The position numbers and the translations under genes were made by a program. A DNA stretch of 64,000 nucleotides from the NCBI GenBank assembly GCA_014529385.2, contig CM043943.1, positions 99,570,355 to 99,634,354 on the forward strand. Direction: 5' to 3'. This document shows, in pieces, positions 50,558 through 62,800 of this stretch; positions within the stretch are counted from its first letter, which is position 1; each line of letters opens with the position of its first letter. The notes under the pieces are model-generated. The model was not told the origin of the DNA. It did no database searches and saw nothing but the letters and a program-made list of their open reading frames with translations. This DNA comes from Adiantum capillus-veneris (lineage: Eukaryota > Streptophyta > Polypodiopsida > Polypodiales > Pteridaceae).

Positions 50558-52621
50558 ACCAAGGAATCTTCATGAACTAAGAAGCTTTATAGGTATGTGT
50601 ACATACTATATACGCTTCATAGAAAATTTCTCACAAATTGCGGGACCATTACATGACCTAACAAAGAAAAGCGTTAGGTACACATGGTCTGCTAAGGAGA
50701 ACAATGCTTTCGAAAAGCTTAAAGAAAAGCTTATCTCTCAACCTGTGCTTACACTACCGGATCTCTCAAAACCATTTGAGGTCCAATGTGATGCTTGTGG
50801 TGATTGCCTTGGAGCTGTTTTACTCCAAGAAGGGCACGCCATAGGCTATGAGAGTCGAAGGCTCGACCCTGTTGAGCAAGCTCTAGGCATATATGAAAAG
50901 GAACTCCTTGCAGTTCTACATGCCTTAGACTCATGGAAGCACTATTTATTGGGGACTCCTTTCATTCTGCGAACGGATCACCAAAGTCTTAAGTACTTCA
51001 TGACGCAGACCAAGCTCTCCGACAAACAAATGAGGTGGGAAAATTTCCTTTCGCAATTTCATTTTCATATTGCTCACATTGCTGGAAAGCATAATCAAGT
51101 AGCTGATGTACTCTCAAGACGACAGAGAGTGAATGCGGTTTCCATAGCAACTCACAATGATCTATCTTCAATAATAGATGAGTACGCTATTGATCCCGAT
51201 TTTAGAGATGTGATTTCAACCCTTGCATTAGGGAAGAAAGAAGAACCATTTACTTTACAAGATGGTTATCTTCTCTATGACAATAGACTATGCGTTACTA
51301 ACTCACTACGTGAGAAAGTAATGTATGAATCTCATGCTCCACCGTATGCAGGGCATAGAGGGATTCAGTCTACCTTAAAGGGAATTGAAACATATTTCTA
51401 TTGGCCTACCATGAAAGTGAACATACAAGAGTATGTTTCTAAATGTGTGGTTTGCCAAAAGACAAAATTTGATAGAGGGAAGCAACTTGGATTGCTTCAA
51501 CCCTTGCCAATCCCTAATTCACCATGGGAGAGCATATCCATGGATTTTATCTTTGGATTACTTAAGTCTATCCATGGGAATACGGGAATATGGAAGATAG
51601 TAGACAGGTTCAGTAAACAAGCTCATTTTATACCTGTCAAAAAGACTATCAAAGCCCATCAAATGGCAACCCTCTTCATTTCACAAATTTTCAAGTACCA
51701 TGGCTTGCCAATGTCTATAGTGTTGGATAGAGATCCTAGAATGACCAGTAATTTCTGGAAGGGTCTCTTTGAGAATTTAGGAACAAGGCTAAACTTCTCT
51801 TCGGCCTATCATCCACAACGGATGGCCAAAGTGCAATAGCTAACCTAACAATTCTCGATCTACTAAAAGCCTATGTAACGGAAGTAGATCAAAGATCCCA
51901 ATGGGAGAAGTACTTACCTTTAGTGGAGTATGCTTGCAATAACACCGTACATACTTCCACGGGAAAAGAACCTTTCGAGGTAATTGAGGGAAGATCAAAA
52001 AGTCCCTTGCTACTTAAGGTACATGGGAAGATCTTCGCTGCAGATGAGTATAGCCGAGACCTACAAGAATCTTTTCAAAATATTAAGGATGCTATCTCTA
52101 TCTCACAGCAAAGGCAAAAGGCTGCTGCTGACAAGCACAGAAGAGCCCAAGCCTTTAAAGAAAACGATTGGGTCTTGTTAAAGTTTCCCAAGGTTCAATT
52201 AAGGCACACGACGGGCAAGAATCCTACGGGCCACCAAAAGTACTATGCTAAACTAGCAAAAAGGTACTATGGTTCCTTCCAGATTCTTAGGCCAATCAAT
52301 GAGATGGCCTATCAACTCAAGTTGCCCAATCATTGGCTCATACACAATGCTTTCCATGTGAGCCTATTAAAGCCTTACAAAGGAGAGCCACCTTAAGAAC
52401 CAACTATTGAAGACCCAACGGAGATCGAGGACCAAGAGGAGGTGCTGCAGCCCGAGTCCATTCTCCGACATGAAGACAAGGTATTAAGAGGCGGTAAGAC
52501 TATCCGATGATATCTTATTAAGTTTAAGAATTATCCTTTTGAAGATGCTAGATGGATGCAAGGCATACAATTAAAGGATAACCTAAACCTTGTCAATTCT
52601 TACAATGCTTCCCAAGAGTAA
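50545..52621 (+). pseudogene. Chromovirus pol remnant: RT thumb, RNase H, integrase, chromodomain
   Basis: Open to 51836: RT end PRNLHELRSFIGMCTYYIRF; RNase H with FEVQCDACGDCLGAVLLQEG, YEKELLAVLHALDSWKHYL and RTDHQSLKYF; integrase zinc-finger region YAGHRGIQSTLKGIETYFYW then CVVCQKTKFD; integrase core with ISMDFIFGLLKS and IVLDRDPRMTSNFW. A one-base loss near 51815 (HPQ..) and a TAG interrupt; in the shifted frame the third catalytic site reads TDGQSAIAN where the family has TDGQTERVN, so Glu is lost. Integrase C-terminus continues 51923-52396 (NHWLIHNAFHVSLLKPY), then after TAA a chromodomain-like ESILRHEDKVLRGGKTIR..YLIKF to 52621. Protease and the RT catalytic core are deleted. Confidence 0.92.
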
Positions 52622-52978
52622 GCAAATGTATAAAATGTTTAAAATGAACAAAGTTTTTTTGTCTTATAAGACTCACTTTTTCTTTATTGTGCACAAAAAT
52701 GAAGTAGTATGCATGCATAGATCAAGTTTGCGGAGACGACGTCTCCCAAACACCAAGTAGAGCTTGTCACTCTACTATGGAAGACTGATAGGACTAATGT
52801 GCAGACATGCTTGCGGCAGCCTCAGGCTCTCAAGCGCTAAATGGACTAGTCATCCATTGTGGAATGATGTCGTAGGGTAACATAGGGATCCTCTACCCGC
52901 TAAGAAAAGGACTCATGAATATGCTTTATCTTCTCTACACCATAGTCGAGGACGACTATGATTTAGAGAGAGAGGTAA

Positions 52979-54566
52979 TGTCATAATAATCAATATCTGA
53001 TTCTCCTAAATGATTTTCTCATATTAAACTATCATTTAATGTGGGGAAGTGTAGGGGAGAAAAAGCTAGAATATTGGTTAAGCTAGCAGACCGGCCACGG
53101 TAGGGAACCAAAGGAGAGAAAATAGGGATCCAAAGGGGGGACCATCTGCAAAAGAGCCATGTGCAACAATGGGCTAAAAAGACCCTAAGGTTCAGCCCAT
53201 TAAGACTTCCAAAATGCTAAGGTTCCAAAATTCAAAGGTTGTGTCCAAAGGTCAAACCTAGGGGAAATTGGATGCTTTGTGTGTAACTAAAAAGTCTTTG
53301 CATATCCCTACACGGGAGGGGGGCGAGCCCTTCTTCTAGGGGATGAGAGAGAAAGTCACACACACACACACACACACACACAGGCTCCCTTTACACAAAG
53401 GGAATTAGGGACACATGTCAGCTCCCTAGCCCAGATGCCCACAAGGTGTGCCCAATTCCTATTGGATGGCCTTGGAGGTGGACCAATGAGAATTAGGCTA
53501 GAGTAAATCTAGTTTAATTAATTTAAAAACACTTAATAAAAGAACCAATGAGAATTAAGTCTCCTAGAAGACTATTGGACAGTCTCGCAAGGGGTCCAAT
53601 GAGCATTTAGGAGCCCAATGGCTTGCCTGATTCCTATTGGCCAGGAGGCAAAGGGGTCCAATGAGAGTTTAGTTTAATTATTAAATTACCTAAATCTCTC
53701 ACAAAAGGGGAAAGGGGGACACATGTCAGAAGGCTATAACTTATGCTGCTTAATAGCCATTGGCTTGACTTGGGGAGGTCCAATGGGGAGCCTACAAGAG
53801 CAAATAGCAAGAGGGCTCACCCAAGAGAGAGAGAGGGGGGGCTGATTTTTGCAAGGCATTATCACACACACACTCACACAATCTCATGTGTGAAGAAAGA
53901 GAAGACTATCTCTTCCCAAGCTTTAATGGAGAGCTCATCACCTACTCCAAGCTTGTGAGATAGAAGCCTACATCGACACACTCTTGGCTTGTGGATGCAA
54001 ATCCAACCAAGAGCCAAGCTTCAATGCATGCTCATCTCCTCTACCAAGCTAATTACTAAGCTAAATCTATGCTAAGATGAGTGATTATGTGAGGAGATGC
54101 ACATCTTTCTCGTAAGATACTCCTTCTTCCTCTCAATCTACTCTCATACCCTGCTAGCTCTCACCATCTTCGAAGGTGTGTGAGGTCTTGGGTCTGAGAA
54201 CGGGGATAATTAAAGTTGTGTTTACTAAGTGTTTTGCTTAGTGCATGAAGCTTTCATCTTCATTTCACTAGCTAGTCTTGAAGGAACACAAAGAATTGTA
54301 TTGTACAATGTCTCTCTTGATGGGAGAAATCATAATACAAAGCCTTTTGGAGGGGGGACCGGCTCCATGCAAATCCGGTCCTCAACTGTTGTCAATAGCT
54401 TAATTTCTCTCTCTTTTGAAAGTATTGTTGATGCAATCTAACTAGGTGTTATGTTTTTTGATGCTCTCTCCACCCAAGCACTCTTGTAATTCTCATTAGG
54501 AATCTATCTAATGAAATGCCCACTATTTTCCGCTACACATAAGTTTTTAGACCATTAAATGTTACA
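52979..54566 (+). repeat. Chromovirus 3' LTR, complete, 1588 bp
   Basis: TGTCATAATAATC...TTAAATGTTACA, preceded by a purine tract. Its first ~270 bases match the inverted fragment at 32916-33141, the remainder matches 47987-49312. Confidence 0.94.
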
Positions 54567-55320
54567 CGTTCCAAAAGCTTTGGTGCACCCGTCGGCCTTA
54601 CCTCTTTAAGAGGAGTGCTCCCCTCCCCTCATTGCCCCTTTCTCTTTTGGTACTTTCTCCTCCTCATTCACCACCACCACCCCTTCCCCTTTTCTCTCCT
54701 CTATCTCTTCCCTTAACACTATCCCCTCCTCTTCCCCCCTCTTCACATTTCCCACAATCTCCAAGCCTCTAGAGTTCAACAAAATTGTGTCTTGTTCCTT
54801 ACAAAAATTCAAGACGATTAATCTTAAGCTTTCTAAAGCTAAATCTCACCTCCTCCACCTCCAAAATCTCCGTTCTAATAATAAAGCCCCAAATAGTCTT
54901 TGCATGAAACCACAACATCTTATTGTAGAAGATTCTTGTGCCCAAGCCCTTCTCAATGCTAAGTTTGTCAACCTCAATATACAATACCAACTTGATTGAT
55001 CTGATGCATATATACAAGCCCAAGCTCTCCTTGTAAAAAAACTCCAAAAAGTTTTTGACCGCTTCCATGATCTTGTAGATGAACTCTTGGAAGATGTTGT
55101 TAAATTTCTCACCCATATCCTTTCTTAGAGTTCAACCCGATGCTTGGGCCAATCAACTTGTGATGTGGAAGAATTATTCTCTCTTGGAGCTAGACTCTTT
55201 TGTTCAAAATTCCATCCTACAAGCACATTTAGCTACTTCCATTGAATCAGTGGCTCACAATGCTAGAAAGAAATTCTCTTTGCCGAAGCAATGGCATTAC
55301 CCAAAGAAGACCCCATGAGT
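54567..55320 (+). pseudogene. Degenerate coding-like region right of the chromovirus
   Basis: Open fragments include INLKLSKAKSHLLHLQNLRS (54820-54900), QALLVKKLQKVFDRFHDLVD in a neighbouring frame and NQLVMWKNYSLLELDSFVQN (55140-55210), preceded by a Pro/His-rich stretch. I do not recognise it with confidence. The KLSKAKSHLxxLQ wording resembles N-terminal regions of some Penelope-like elements. If the inversion is real, the minus-strand frame at 33302-33142 originally joined this region. Confidence 0.3.
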
Positions 55321-55399
55321 GAGCTCGTACAACATGAGGGCACCACTCAAATGAGTAAACTCCTCTCCCAACAGACACCTTCAAACTTTTGTAAAGTAA

Positions 55400-55710
55400 G
55401 GCAGTACAAATAGCCAAGCTCACACAAAAATTTAGTGGAGACGGGGATGTGAGAAAGCATATCGAAGTGTTTGAACAAATATTTGATTCTCTAGGAGAAC
55501 ACAATGACTTGCATAAGAGTAATTGTTTAAGCCTAACCTTAAGTGGGAAGGCTGGGGATTGGTATAGAACCCTAAGGGTGGAAAAAAAAACGATTTACCC
55601 TACTCTTAGGAGACTATTCTTGAAAGAATACATACGAGAGGGAGTACTTTGGGGTGTAGCCTCTCAGCTCCAAAAAGGCCAACGAGAGGAAGGAGAGTTG
55701 GTTATTTTTC
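55400..55710 (+). pseudogene. Gypsy Retrotrans_gag domain fragment
   Basis: Reads AKLTQKFSGDGDVRKHIEVF, then NCLSLTLSGKAGDWYRTL and LRRLFLKEYIREG: the F.G.......F...F......L.L.G.A..WY..L......L...F pattern of gypsy Gag. No zinc knuckle, PBS or pol nearby. The frame is open from about 55449 to 55770 but the flanks are broken. Confidence 0.7.
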
Positions 55711-55799
55711 CTTCTTTGTCATTGCTGCCTCTATCTCCTACAGATAATTTCGACTTATTCATGATCTTGTGAAATGGATAGTGCATGCCTTGCATCATA

Positions 55800-57759
55800 C
55801 AATATAGGGGATCACATATTTGAACACCTTATTGTTGTTTGATGTTTGTTTTGTGACTGATTTGCTCCCTTAATAAAAAATTATCAGAGAGGATGGAAAA
55901 CATCCTCCTATTTGTCACATGTGTGGGATGGCCTACTTATAATAGTGAAGTTACTTCTACCCATAGAGGGTCCTTTAGTTTGCCTGAGTATGTTTTGGTC
56001 ACTAATCAACTGGCATCGTGCAACTATGCTAGCTGACGTCGTTCAACTACCAAATACCTTCCCTAGATTCTCACATGTGAAGGGGACAAAGTGTGAGGGA
56101 AATGAGAAAAGAAATTCATAAGTGGTCTAAGGGCATGTTAGTGGTTGGAAATGATCCAAAAGCTAGTCTTTGCAACCCCCATTCTTCAAAAAATTTGGGT
56201 TTGAAAGCATTTGTGAGAGTGACGTGGGGCAAAGCATAATCAAAATCCATGAGCACACCATGATCTTTACAGGGGGCCAAGGCATTTACTTTCCTTTTGG
56301 GAAGTTCTTCTTTAAAATCTTGATCACTAGTTGTTTCATAGTCTTTGTTTGTATCTTCTTCCTCGAAGTCATTGTCACAGTTTCATAGTCTTTGTTTGTA
56401 TCTTCTTCTTTGAAACTTCTTCAAAGTCGTGATCATTGTTTGTTTCCTAGTCTTTGCTTGTAAATTTCTCTTAAGGTGCTCATTTTCTTCACGTTGCTAG
56501 CATTTAAAAGCTTCAGTGACATTCAAGATAAATGCTCTCAAGGCGTCGTCTTTGATTGCCACTGGTAATGTTGATGTGGATGTCATTGTTGTTGTGGGAG
56601 TACATGTTTGAGAAGAAGCCATTGTTTTTCACGTTCTTGTGTTTAACATATAGAGTATAGAGTATATACAACACACTGCATATAGTATATATATTGTGTA
56701 TTACATCTAGTATATAAACTACATACTACATATTATATATATATATTGTATACTACATATAATATTTAAACTACATGCTACAAATAGTAAATATACTGCA
56801 TACTACATATAGTAATGGATACTACTTACTACAGATTAAACTATACCACATATAGTGTTATATACTATAATCTACATTTTATTGTATGTTCTGTAAGTAG
56901 TTTGTAGTCTACTTTATGTAATATGTACTAAAGTCTATATTATTGGTTTTATGTAAGTTGAGAACTATATAAAATGTGTTTTGTAGGTAATGGCACCTAA
57001 GAGGGATAGCAAGAAAAGAAAACCTCCAGTCTCCCCCTTCAAGTGAGCATGAAGCTTAGGTCTGGCTGTATTCCAAAGGGAACTATCGATCAGAAGGTCT
57101 CATCATAAGTCCAACATTTGGACACTCCACCCAATAAAAAGAACCGGACTCTCAAAAGGTGTGTTTTTATTGATGATGAGGGTCAAGTTGATGAAGACTC
57201 CAACAACGTCAAAGATGATGTAGAGATCACAAGTAAATTATTATTGTATGTTATGAATTTATGTTGGTCTGTAGTTTGTATTAAAAATTTTGCAATGGTT
57301 GATGGTTAGATGTAATGGAAATTTTTTATTGGTTGAGAAAGTTGGGTAACAAGTAACCATATTGAAACTCCTTATATTCCATTTGGGAGATTAAGAAAGG
57401 GTGGACCATTTTTTTTTTATTCATAGCATTGATAAATGTTAGTGAACATTTTGAGTGTTATTTATTTTTATGTTGGAGACAAGGTCCTTAAATCTCATGT
57501 GAGAGCCCTACATACGGTGTATTGTTTTTTTGAAAATGTGGTCTATCTACAAAGGAGACTCTGGTAAAATTTTTGTAAATCATATACTTGTAACTATCTA
57601 ATCCTAATTGCATATCTTTTTGGAATGTACATTCTTGTCATTTGTTTTCTCTTTGCAAAGATCAATGTGCACATTGAAGAACTTAGTGACAATGAAGAAG
57701 ATAGTGATCAAAAAGGGATGATGAGAATAAGCATTCCAAACACCTAGGCAAGCAAATTT
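55800..57759. other. Mostly no gene; possible short coding scraps near 57.0-57.3 kb
   Basis: 56988-57040 opens with MAPKRDSKKRKPPVSP and 57118-57309 has DTPPNKKNRTLKRCVFIDDE followed by an acidic stretch. Both look protein-like (basic nuclear-signal-like and acidic) but belong to no family I recognise. Confidence 0.35.
56640..56960. repeat. TA-rich cryptic repeat
   Basis: Irregular CTACATACTACATATA / TATAGTATATA words, similar in kind to 38400-39090. Confidence 0.7.
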
Positions 57760-58081
57760 TGTTGAGATGTCGAGCTCTACACCTTGAGCTGGCATCCACT
57801 ACGGGTCTTGGCCGCTTACGGCATTTACTCACTCGCGCGTTAGGTGACCAACACGGAGGATCTCTGTCAGTGATTCTACAGCTGGACTACACTTATAGTA
57901 CCAGCCTAGTACGCTTCTAGCGAGTTCACACTTAGTGACCGCACGTACATATGTGTTACTTTTCAGCTTTAGCATTTAGTCATTTTGTACTCTCTTTTCT
58001 GTGAAGAAGAAGAAGAAGCTTTCCATCTTTGTGTGCTTTGTGCTTGTCTTGTGTAGCTCTCTTGCATCCTCATTCTTTACA
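57760..58081 (+). repeat. 5' LTR of copia F
   Basis: 322 bp with TG...CA ends. It has a higher G+C first half than surrounding DNA and a (GAA)n stretch near 58004. Confidence 0.8.
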
Positions 58082-58094
58082 TGGTATCAAAGCC
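58082..58094 (+). other. Primer binding site of copia F
   Basis: TGGTATCAAAGCC, one base away from the canonical initiator-Met PBS. Confidence 0.85.
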
Positions 58095-58333
58095 TGGTGC
58101 AGGCAAGAGAGGTTAAGAGAGCAAGAGCATCACAATCCCTTCGTTCGCACAAGTTTCTGAACAGGTCTCCAAAGTGCAGTATATAGAGATTTACTGTACA
58201 AGTACAGTGGTTGTATGTACGCTTGATTGTGGACACTCGTTGAGTGTAGAAAACGTTACAGGTACCACGATAGCAAGTTCAACAGATTTGCAGGTTTTTG
58301 AAGATTGCAGCTATTTTGTCTTAGTGCTTCAAG

Positions 58334-59640
58334 ATGTCTGACGGTTTCAGTCAGATTGGTATTGAGAAGCTTGAGAAAAATAACTACCCTGCATGGAAGT
58401 TCAGAATAACAAATTTCCTAAAAGGAAAAGGTTATTGGGACTATGTAGAAGGAGACAATGAAAAGGAACCAGAGATTCCCAAGGCAAATGCTACAGCAGA
58501 ACAAAGGAAAGATTTGAGGGACTGGCAACAAGGCTAGAGCAAAGTGATGTATTGGCTTTCTATGAGCATCACAGATGGCATGATGGGCTATCTACAGGAT
58601 GTTGAAACCCCCGCCATTGCATGGAGAAACTTAGGCAGAGTGTTCGAGGTGAACACCAAGGCCAGGAAGCTTCAACTAAAGTCGGAGCTAAATCAGGTTA
58701 AGAGGAACAACCTCTCAATCAATGATTATGCCTTGAAGATCAAGAGTATCATTGAGGCTCTTGGATCTATTAAAGTCTCAGTGGAAGACGATGACATTGT
58801 CCGTGCATGCTTGGATGGTCTAGGAGATGAGTATGTACATTTTAGGTCTTCCATGAATACAAGAGACGACATCCCCGTGTTCCAAGATTTGATTTCTATG
58901 CTTATTCTTGAGGAGAAGAACCTTGACACATCTTCTTCTCATGGCAGAAATAATTCTGAACATGCCTTCTATTCTAACTCCAACAGAGGTAGAGGTAGAG
59001 GTCGTGGTCGAGGCCCAAGGGGTTGCAGGGGCCAATTTCTGGAAGGTCAATCAAATCAAAACAATACAGGTGGCAGAGGAAACCAATCTCAAGGCAGGGG
59101 GAGTCAAAGAGGTCGTGGTGCAGGATCAAGCAGGCAGCAAAATACTCCAGATAGCAGAGAATGTTGGACTTGTGGTGAAAGAGGTCACATGTCACGTGAC
59201 TGTCCAAAGGGAAAAGCAAGTGGAAAGAGAGGACAGGGCAACTATGCATCTACTAACAGAGATGCAGATGACAGCAAAAACGAGCGCATGTTTGTTATGC
59301 AGCATGTAATGAATATAATGACTGCAAAGAATTCCACCCAAGATGATGTTTGGTATGTGGATTCAGGTGCCTCTAATCACATGACGTCTCGTGGAGAGTG
59401 GTTTAGAGATATGCGCAAACCAGATGTGTCAGGCTATGTGTAGACAGGAGATGACACAGCTCACCCCATTGCTCATGTAGGGGACATACCCCTAAATACA
59501 AAGAGTGGGAAATCAAAGACTTAGTACTTAGCAGTTGTACTTCATGTCCCAAACATTACAAAGAATCTTGTTTCTGTTGGACAAATGGTTGAGCAGGGTA
59601 ATGTAACATTGAAGATTGCACGTTCAATGCCAACTTACAT
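58334..59640 (+). pseudogene. Copia F gag-protease, nearly intact
   Basis: Starts MSDGFSQIGIEKLEKNNYPA with the copia Gag N-terminal signature (LEKNNYPAWKFRITNFLKGK). One TAG at 58535 interrupts the frame. From 58544 it is open for 299 codons: UBN2-type core (NLGRVFEVNTKARKLQLKSE, LNQVKRNNLSINDYALKIK), an Arg/Gly-rich stretch (GRGRGRGRGPRGCRGQ), zinc knuckle CWTCGERGHMSRDC, and protease WYVDSGASNHMT (DSG intact). A TAG at 59441 stops it inside protease; further protease sequence (HVPNITKNLVSVGQMVEQG) runs to about 59620. Only two stops over ~1.3 kb, so this is a young copy, dead because pol is missing. Confidence 0.9.
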
Positions 59641-59788
59641 TCAAACAAAAACATGATTTATCACCATGGATGCATTCAATACACTATTGATAAGACAAAA
59701 AGAAGTTCCTTACTCACAATTATGGTCTATTTGATATAGTAGACCCCAAATCTATGTGTTCCATTGCATCAAAAGTAAATACATATGG

Positions 59789-59801
59789 GGGGGGGGGGGG
59801 T
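59789..59801. repeat. G homopolymer run at element/gene boundary
   Basis: About 12-13 G in a row (C on the minus strand), 8 bases beyond the stop codon of the minus-strand methylase-like gene. Confidence 0.9.
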
Positions 59802-59807
59802 GCGATA

Positions 59808-62800
59808 CATCATGGGTGAGGTGGATGAAAGAAGGGCGGTGGGGGGCCATATGCTCCGGGAGGAAACAAAGGTCGTGCCAATTGTGGTAGTGTACCAAAT
59901 GGTGGGGGAACTCCTCCAAATGACAGAGGGTACGAACCATATGTGGGGAGGCCTGTAGATAGTGAAAGAGGCAATGGATCAACTCGGGGTGGGGCCTCAA
60001 ATGTGGAGGCACTGAATGCATTGGTGGATGGTCCAGTTGCACACCATGCCAACACTGGGGCCGTGAAAGTAGCATGTGGAGCTGCTATTGTTCCCCCCTC
60101 ACTGATGAGTGGTGTCAGGAAATGTGGCTCTAGCGGATGAATCTGCTCTATCACCTGCTTCGGATGCTCAGTTACATGAACTCTATCACTTCTATGAAAC
60201 ATCAATGTCGAGCCTAAATTGGAAGGTAGGCGCTGAGCCGACCCTAGAAAAACACTTAAAATTGACCAATCCTTCTTACAACTGATGTAATGCCTCTGTA
60301 GCAATAAAAATTGTGTTGCCAATGTCCCCACTCCTGCAAAACAGTCCAACACAGCATCTCCCATGTTTGTGAAGGTACTTAATAGCCACCTACAAAACAA
60401 CAAAAATCCTTTGATTTGTTATACCTCCATTTTTTTAAGAACGTGAAGTAAAAACATCCAACAAGTTTCTAGCACCTGGCAAACGCTGGACTCATCTCAA
60501 CACCTCTACGATAAGGCCTACCCATACAATCAAGCGTCCACTGTGTGGGATCTGTACCTAGTATCTTCTCCCACAACATGTCATCATCTGCAGAGAAGCC
60601 ACGTATATTTGTTGCAATCTCTCCATCCGCTTGATCATACCTTGGAAGCCGACACCCACCGGTTCTAGGGGGTGAAAAAAGGACTAGCAACAAAGTACCA
60701 ACCTACAAATAACATTAAAACATAGATATTTTGAAATGTGAACAACAAAGATACTCATCAATATCAAAAAAAAAAAAACATACCCCTCTACATAGTTCTG
60801 AACAATCATGCAGCTAGACTCCGACAGCCGTATGTACAATATCCTCAACAACTAAAAATAAGCGTCCTCTACCTTCAAAGTGACAATGGACAGATGTTTT
60901 GCATGACATGTCACGACAACCATGCCATCAACCAAAAGAAACTCGATTGCAAGAAGGAATGCAGCATCCACAAGATCGTTATCCCATTGGTTCCATAAAC
61001 GAACTCCACCCGTGCTAGTTGCATGTGGCCTAGTGTGCAAGGGAAAGGCCATGTACATCAAACGTACGCCAATCAATCTCAAGTCGGGATTCATTTGCCT
61101 TGTTTCTGCTAGAGAGCCCAAGAATCTACATAGTGATTGCATAGAAGTGCGTGCAATCTTTGTTAGCACTAAAATTGTGGGCATAACTATGAAGGCAAAA
61201 AAGCATGGCTTACCTGTCATTGCACAACACATGTGTAATATCTTTTGCCAAGCACTGGATGCTAGCATGCACTGCAAGGTGGCATGGCTCTACATGCATA
61301 TTTGTATGCTCAACATAACATCAAATATATCTAACATGCAATGCTAAAGAGAACAACACAACATTAACATTTTCACGTACCCGAAGGGTTTTTCCCAACC
61401 ACTCTATCCATGTTCGATAGGTCCTCTACAACCTTGCCCTGTGATGGTGAACATGGAGGGGACTCCTAGGTGCCCCCTACTAGTCTCAGAGTGAAGAAAA
61501 GTGTTGGTACACTATGGCTCATAGCACCAAGGCTCTGATCACTATCGCTAACTTCTATAGAATACTCCTCAACCACATGCTCACTCTCACTATCACACTG
61601 GAGGAAATAGCTCTCTTCCCACGTTGTCGGTCAGCCAAGGGTTCTTGCGACGACGATGTGGAGCCAATCTTTGTGTCTTTCTTTGAGGCCGGTTTCTTTG
61701 AGTCTGGTTTCTTTGAGGCCAGCTTCTTTGTTGTGTTTGGAGAGAGTGTATCCTCTATCACAATGGCTTTCTTCCATGAAGCAGTATTCTCCACTACTAA
61801 TTTAAAAAATAAAGTTATTTTTCCCATGTCGTATTGCATGGCAAAGGCGAAATCTACATACTACGATACCTATCTAAAGCGCTTCCTCTTTGGGTGGGTA
61901 GTCCTTGTGCGGGTAATCTAGCCAGCAAGGACACTTGAGACACGCTCCCTTTGGCTGCAAGTCATCTATCCACGCATTCGGGTATAAGCCCGTCTCCTCT
62001 CTCTCTCCGACCTGCACCATGCATCACTGGGGTTCTCAGGAATGGGGAAAACTAGAGCATCTCTCCACCATCTACAAGACAACAAATAATTTTTTGAGCC
62101 ACCGTGGCAAGATTAGTATAACCTACAATATACGTAATGTTTAAATCAAAGATGTTCAGCCTATAACATGCGTCGTGCAGTGCAAGCAAAGTAGGGTTGC
62201 TCTTTGGGATCTTGTGTGGAATTGATTCATACACTCCACTTCTTGAAGGCTTTGTCAAAGTGGTTACGTATGTATTTCTGCAATGTGTGTGTGAGTGTGC
62301 AACCATACCTCTCTTCAGCCTTCTCGTGTTGGATGGCAACGTGTTGATTTTCGCCCTCCATTTTCTCGGCCATCTCAAGTACTCTCTTGCATCAAATAAT
62401 ATGACACAAGTTAGATCACCAAAAAATTGATTCGAGGACATAATCACTTGATCCACCTTTCCAATTTCCACCAATACACGTGATATCAAAGCCACTGGAT
62501 CCATGCCTTCTCCCCTAGCCCTATGCCATTGTCTTTTAAAGGTTGCATCACCACCTTGGAGCAAGTCAATTAAGAGACACTTCCTAGCAAAGGAAAAGGG
62601 AGTCTTCTTTTTCATTGCGACATAATCAAAAGAGAAAGATATCAAACAACTTGAATGAAATTTACTTACTCTTTTGGGCTAATGCGTGCATGCGCAACCT
62701 CTGCCACTCTAGAGGGTGTCATTTTGGTGGTCTTCTCGCCCCATCCTGTAAATGATATACAGTTTTGAAAAAATTCGTTGTCATTTTCTGGATTTGCAAT

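Larger units (their letters stand above)
47987..54566 (+). mobile_element. Ty3/gypsy chromovirus with long LTRs and an internal gag-RT deletion
   Basis: 5' LTR (truncated) 47987-49312, PBS at 49314, gag 49730-50557, pol from RT end to a chromodomain-like tail (about 50545-52621), purine tract TTAGAGAGAGAGGTAA, 3' LTR 52979-54566. The LTRs differ by only a few percent plus a few indels, so insertion is recent relative to the other elements. 3' flank 5-mer CGTTC. The matching TGTTC sits beside the displaced LTR start at 33142 (minus). About 6.6 kb with most of gag, protease and the RT core deleted. Confidence 0.92.
57760..59660 (+). mobile_element. 5' half of a Ty1/copia element (copia F)
   Basis: LTR 57760-58081 (TGTTGAGATGTCG...TTCTTTACA), PBS TGGTATCAAAGCC at 58082, gag and protease to about 59640, then loss of homology before a G12 run at about 59789. 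No integrase, RT or 3' LTR: truncated against the methylase-like gene. Confidence 0.88.

Noticed and set aside
58820-59309. Several open frames overlapping copia F gag
   Set aside because: Shadows of the Gag Arg/Gly-rich region in other frames and on the other strand.
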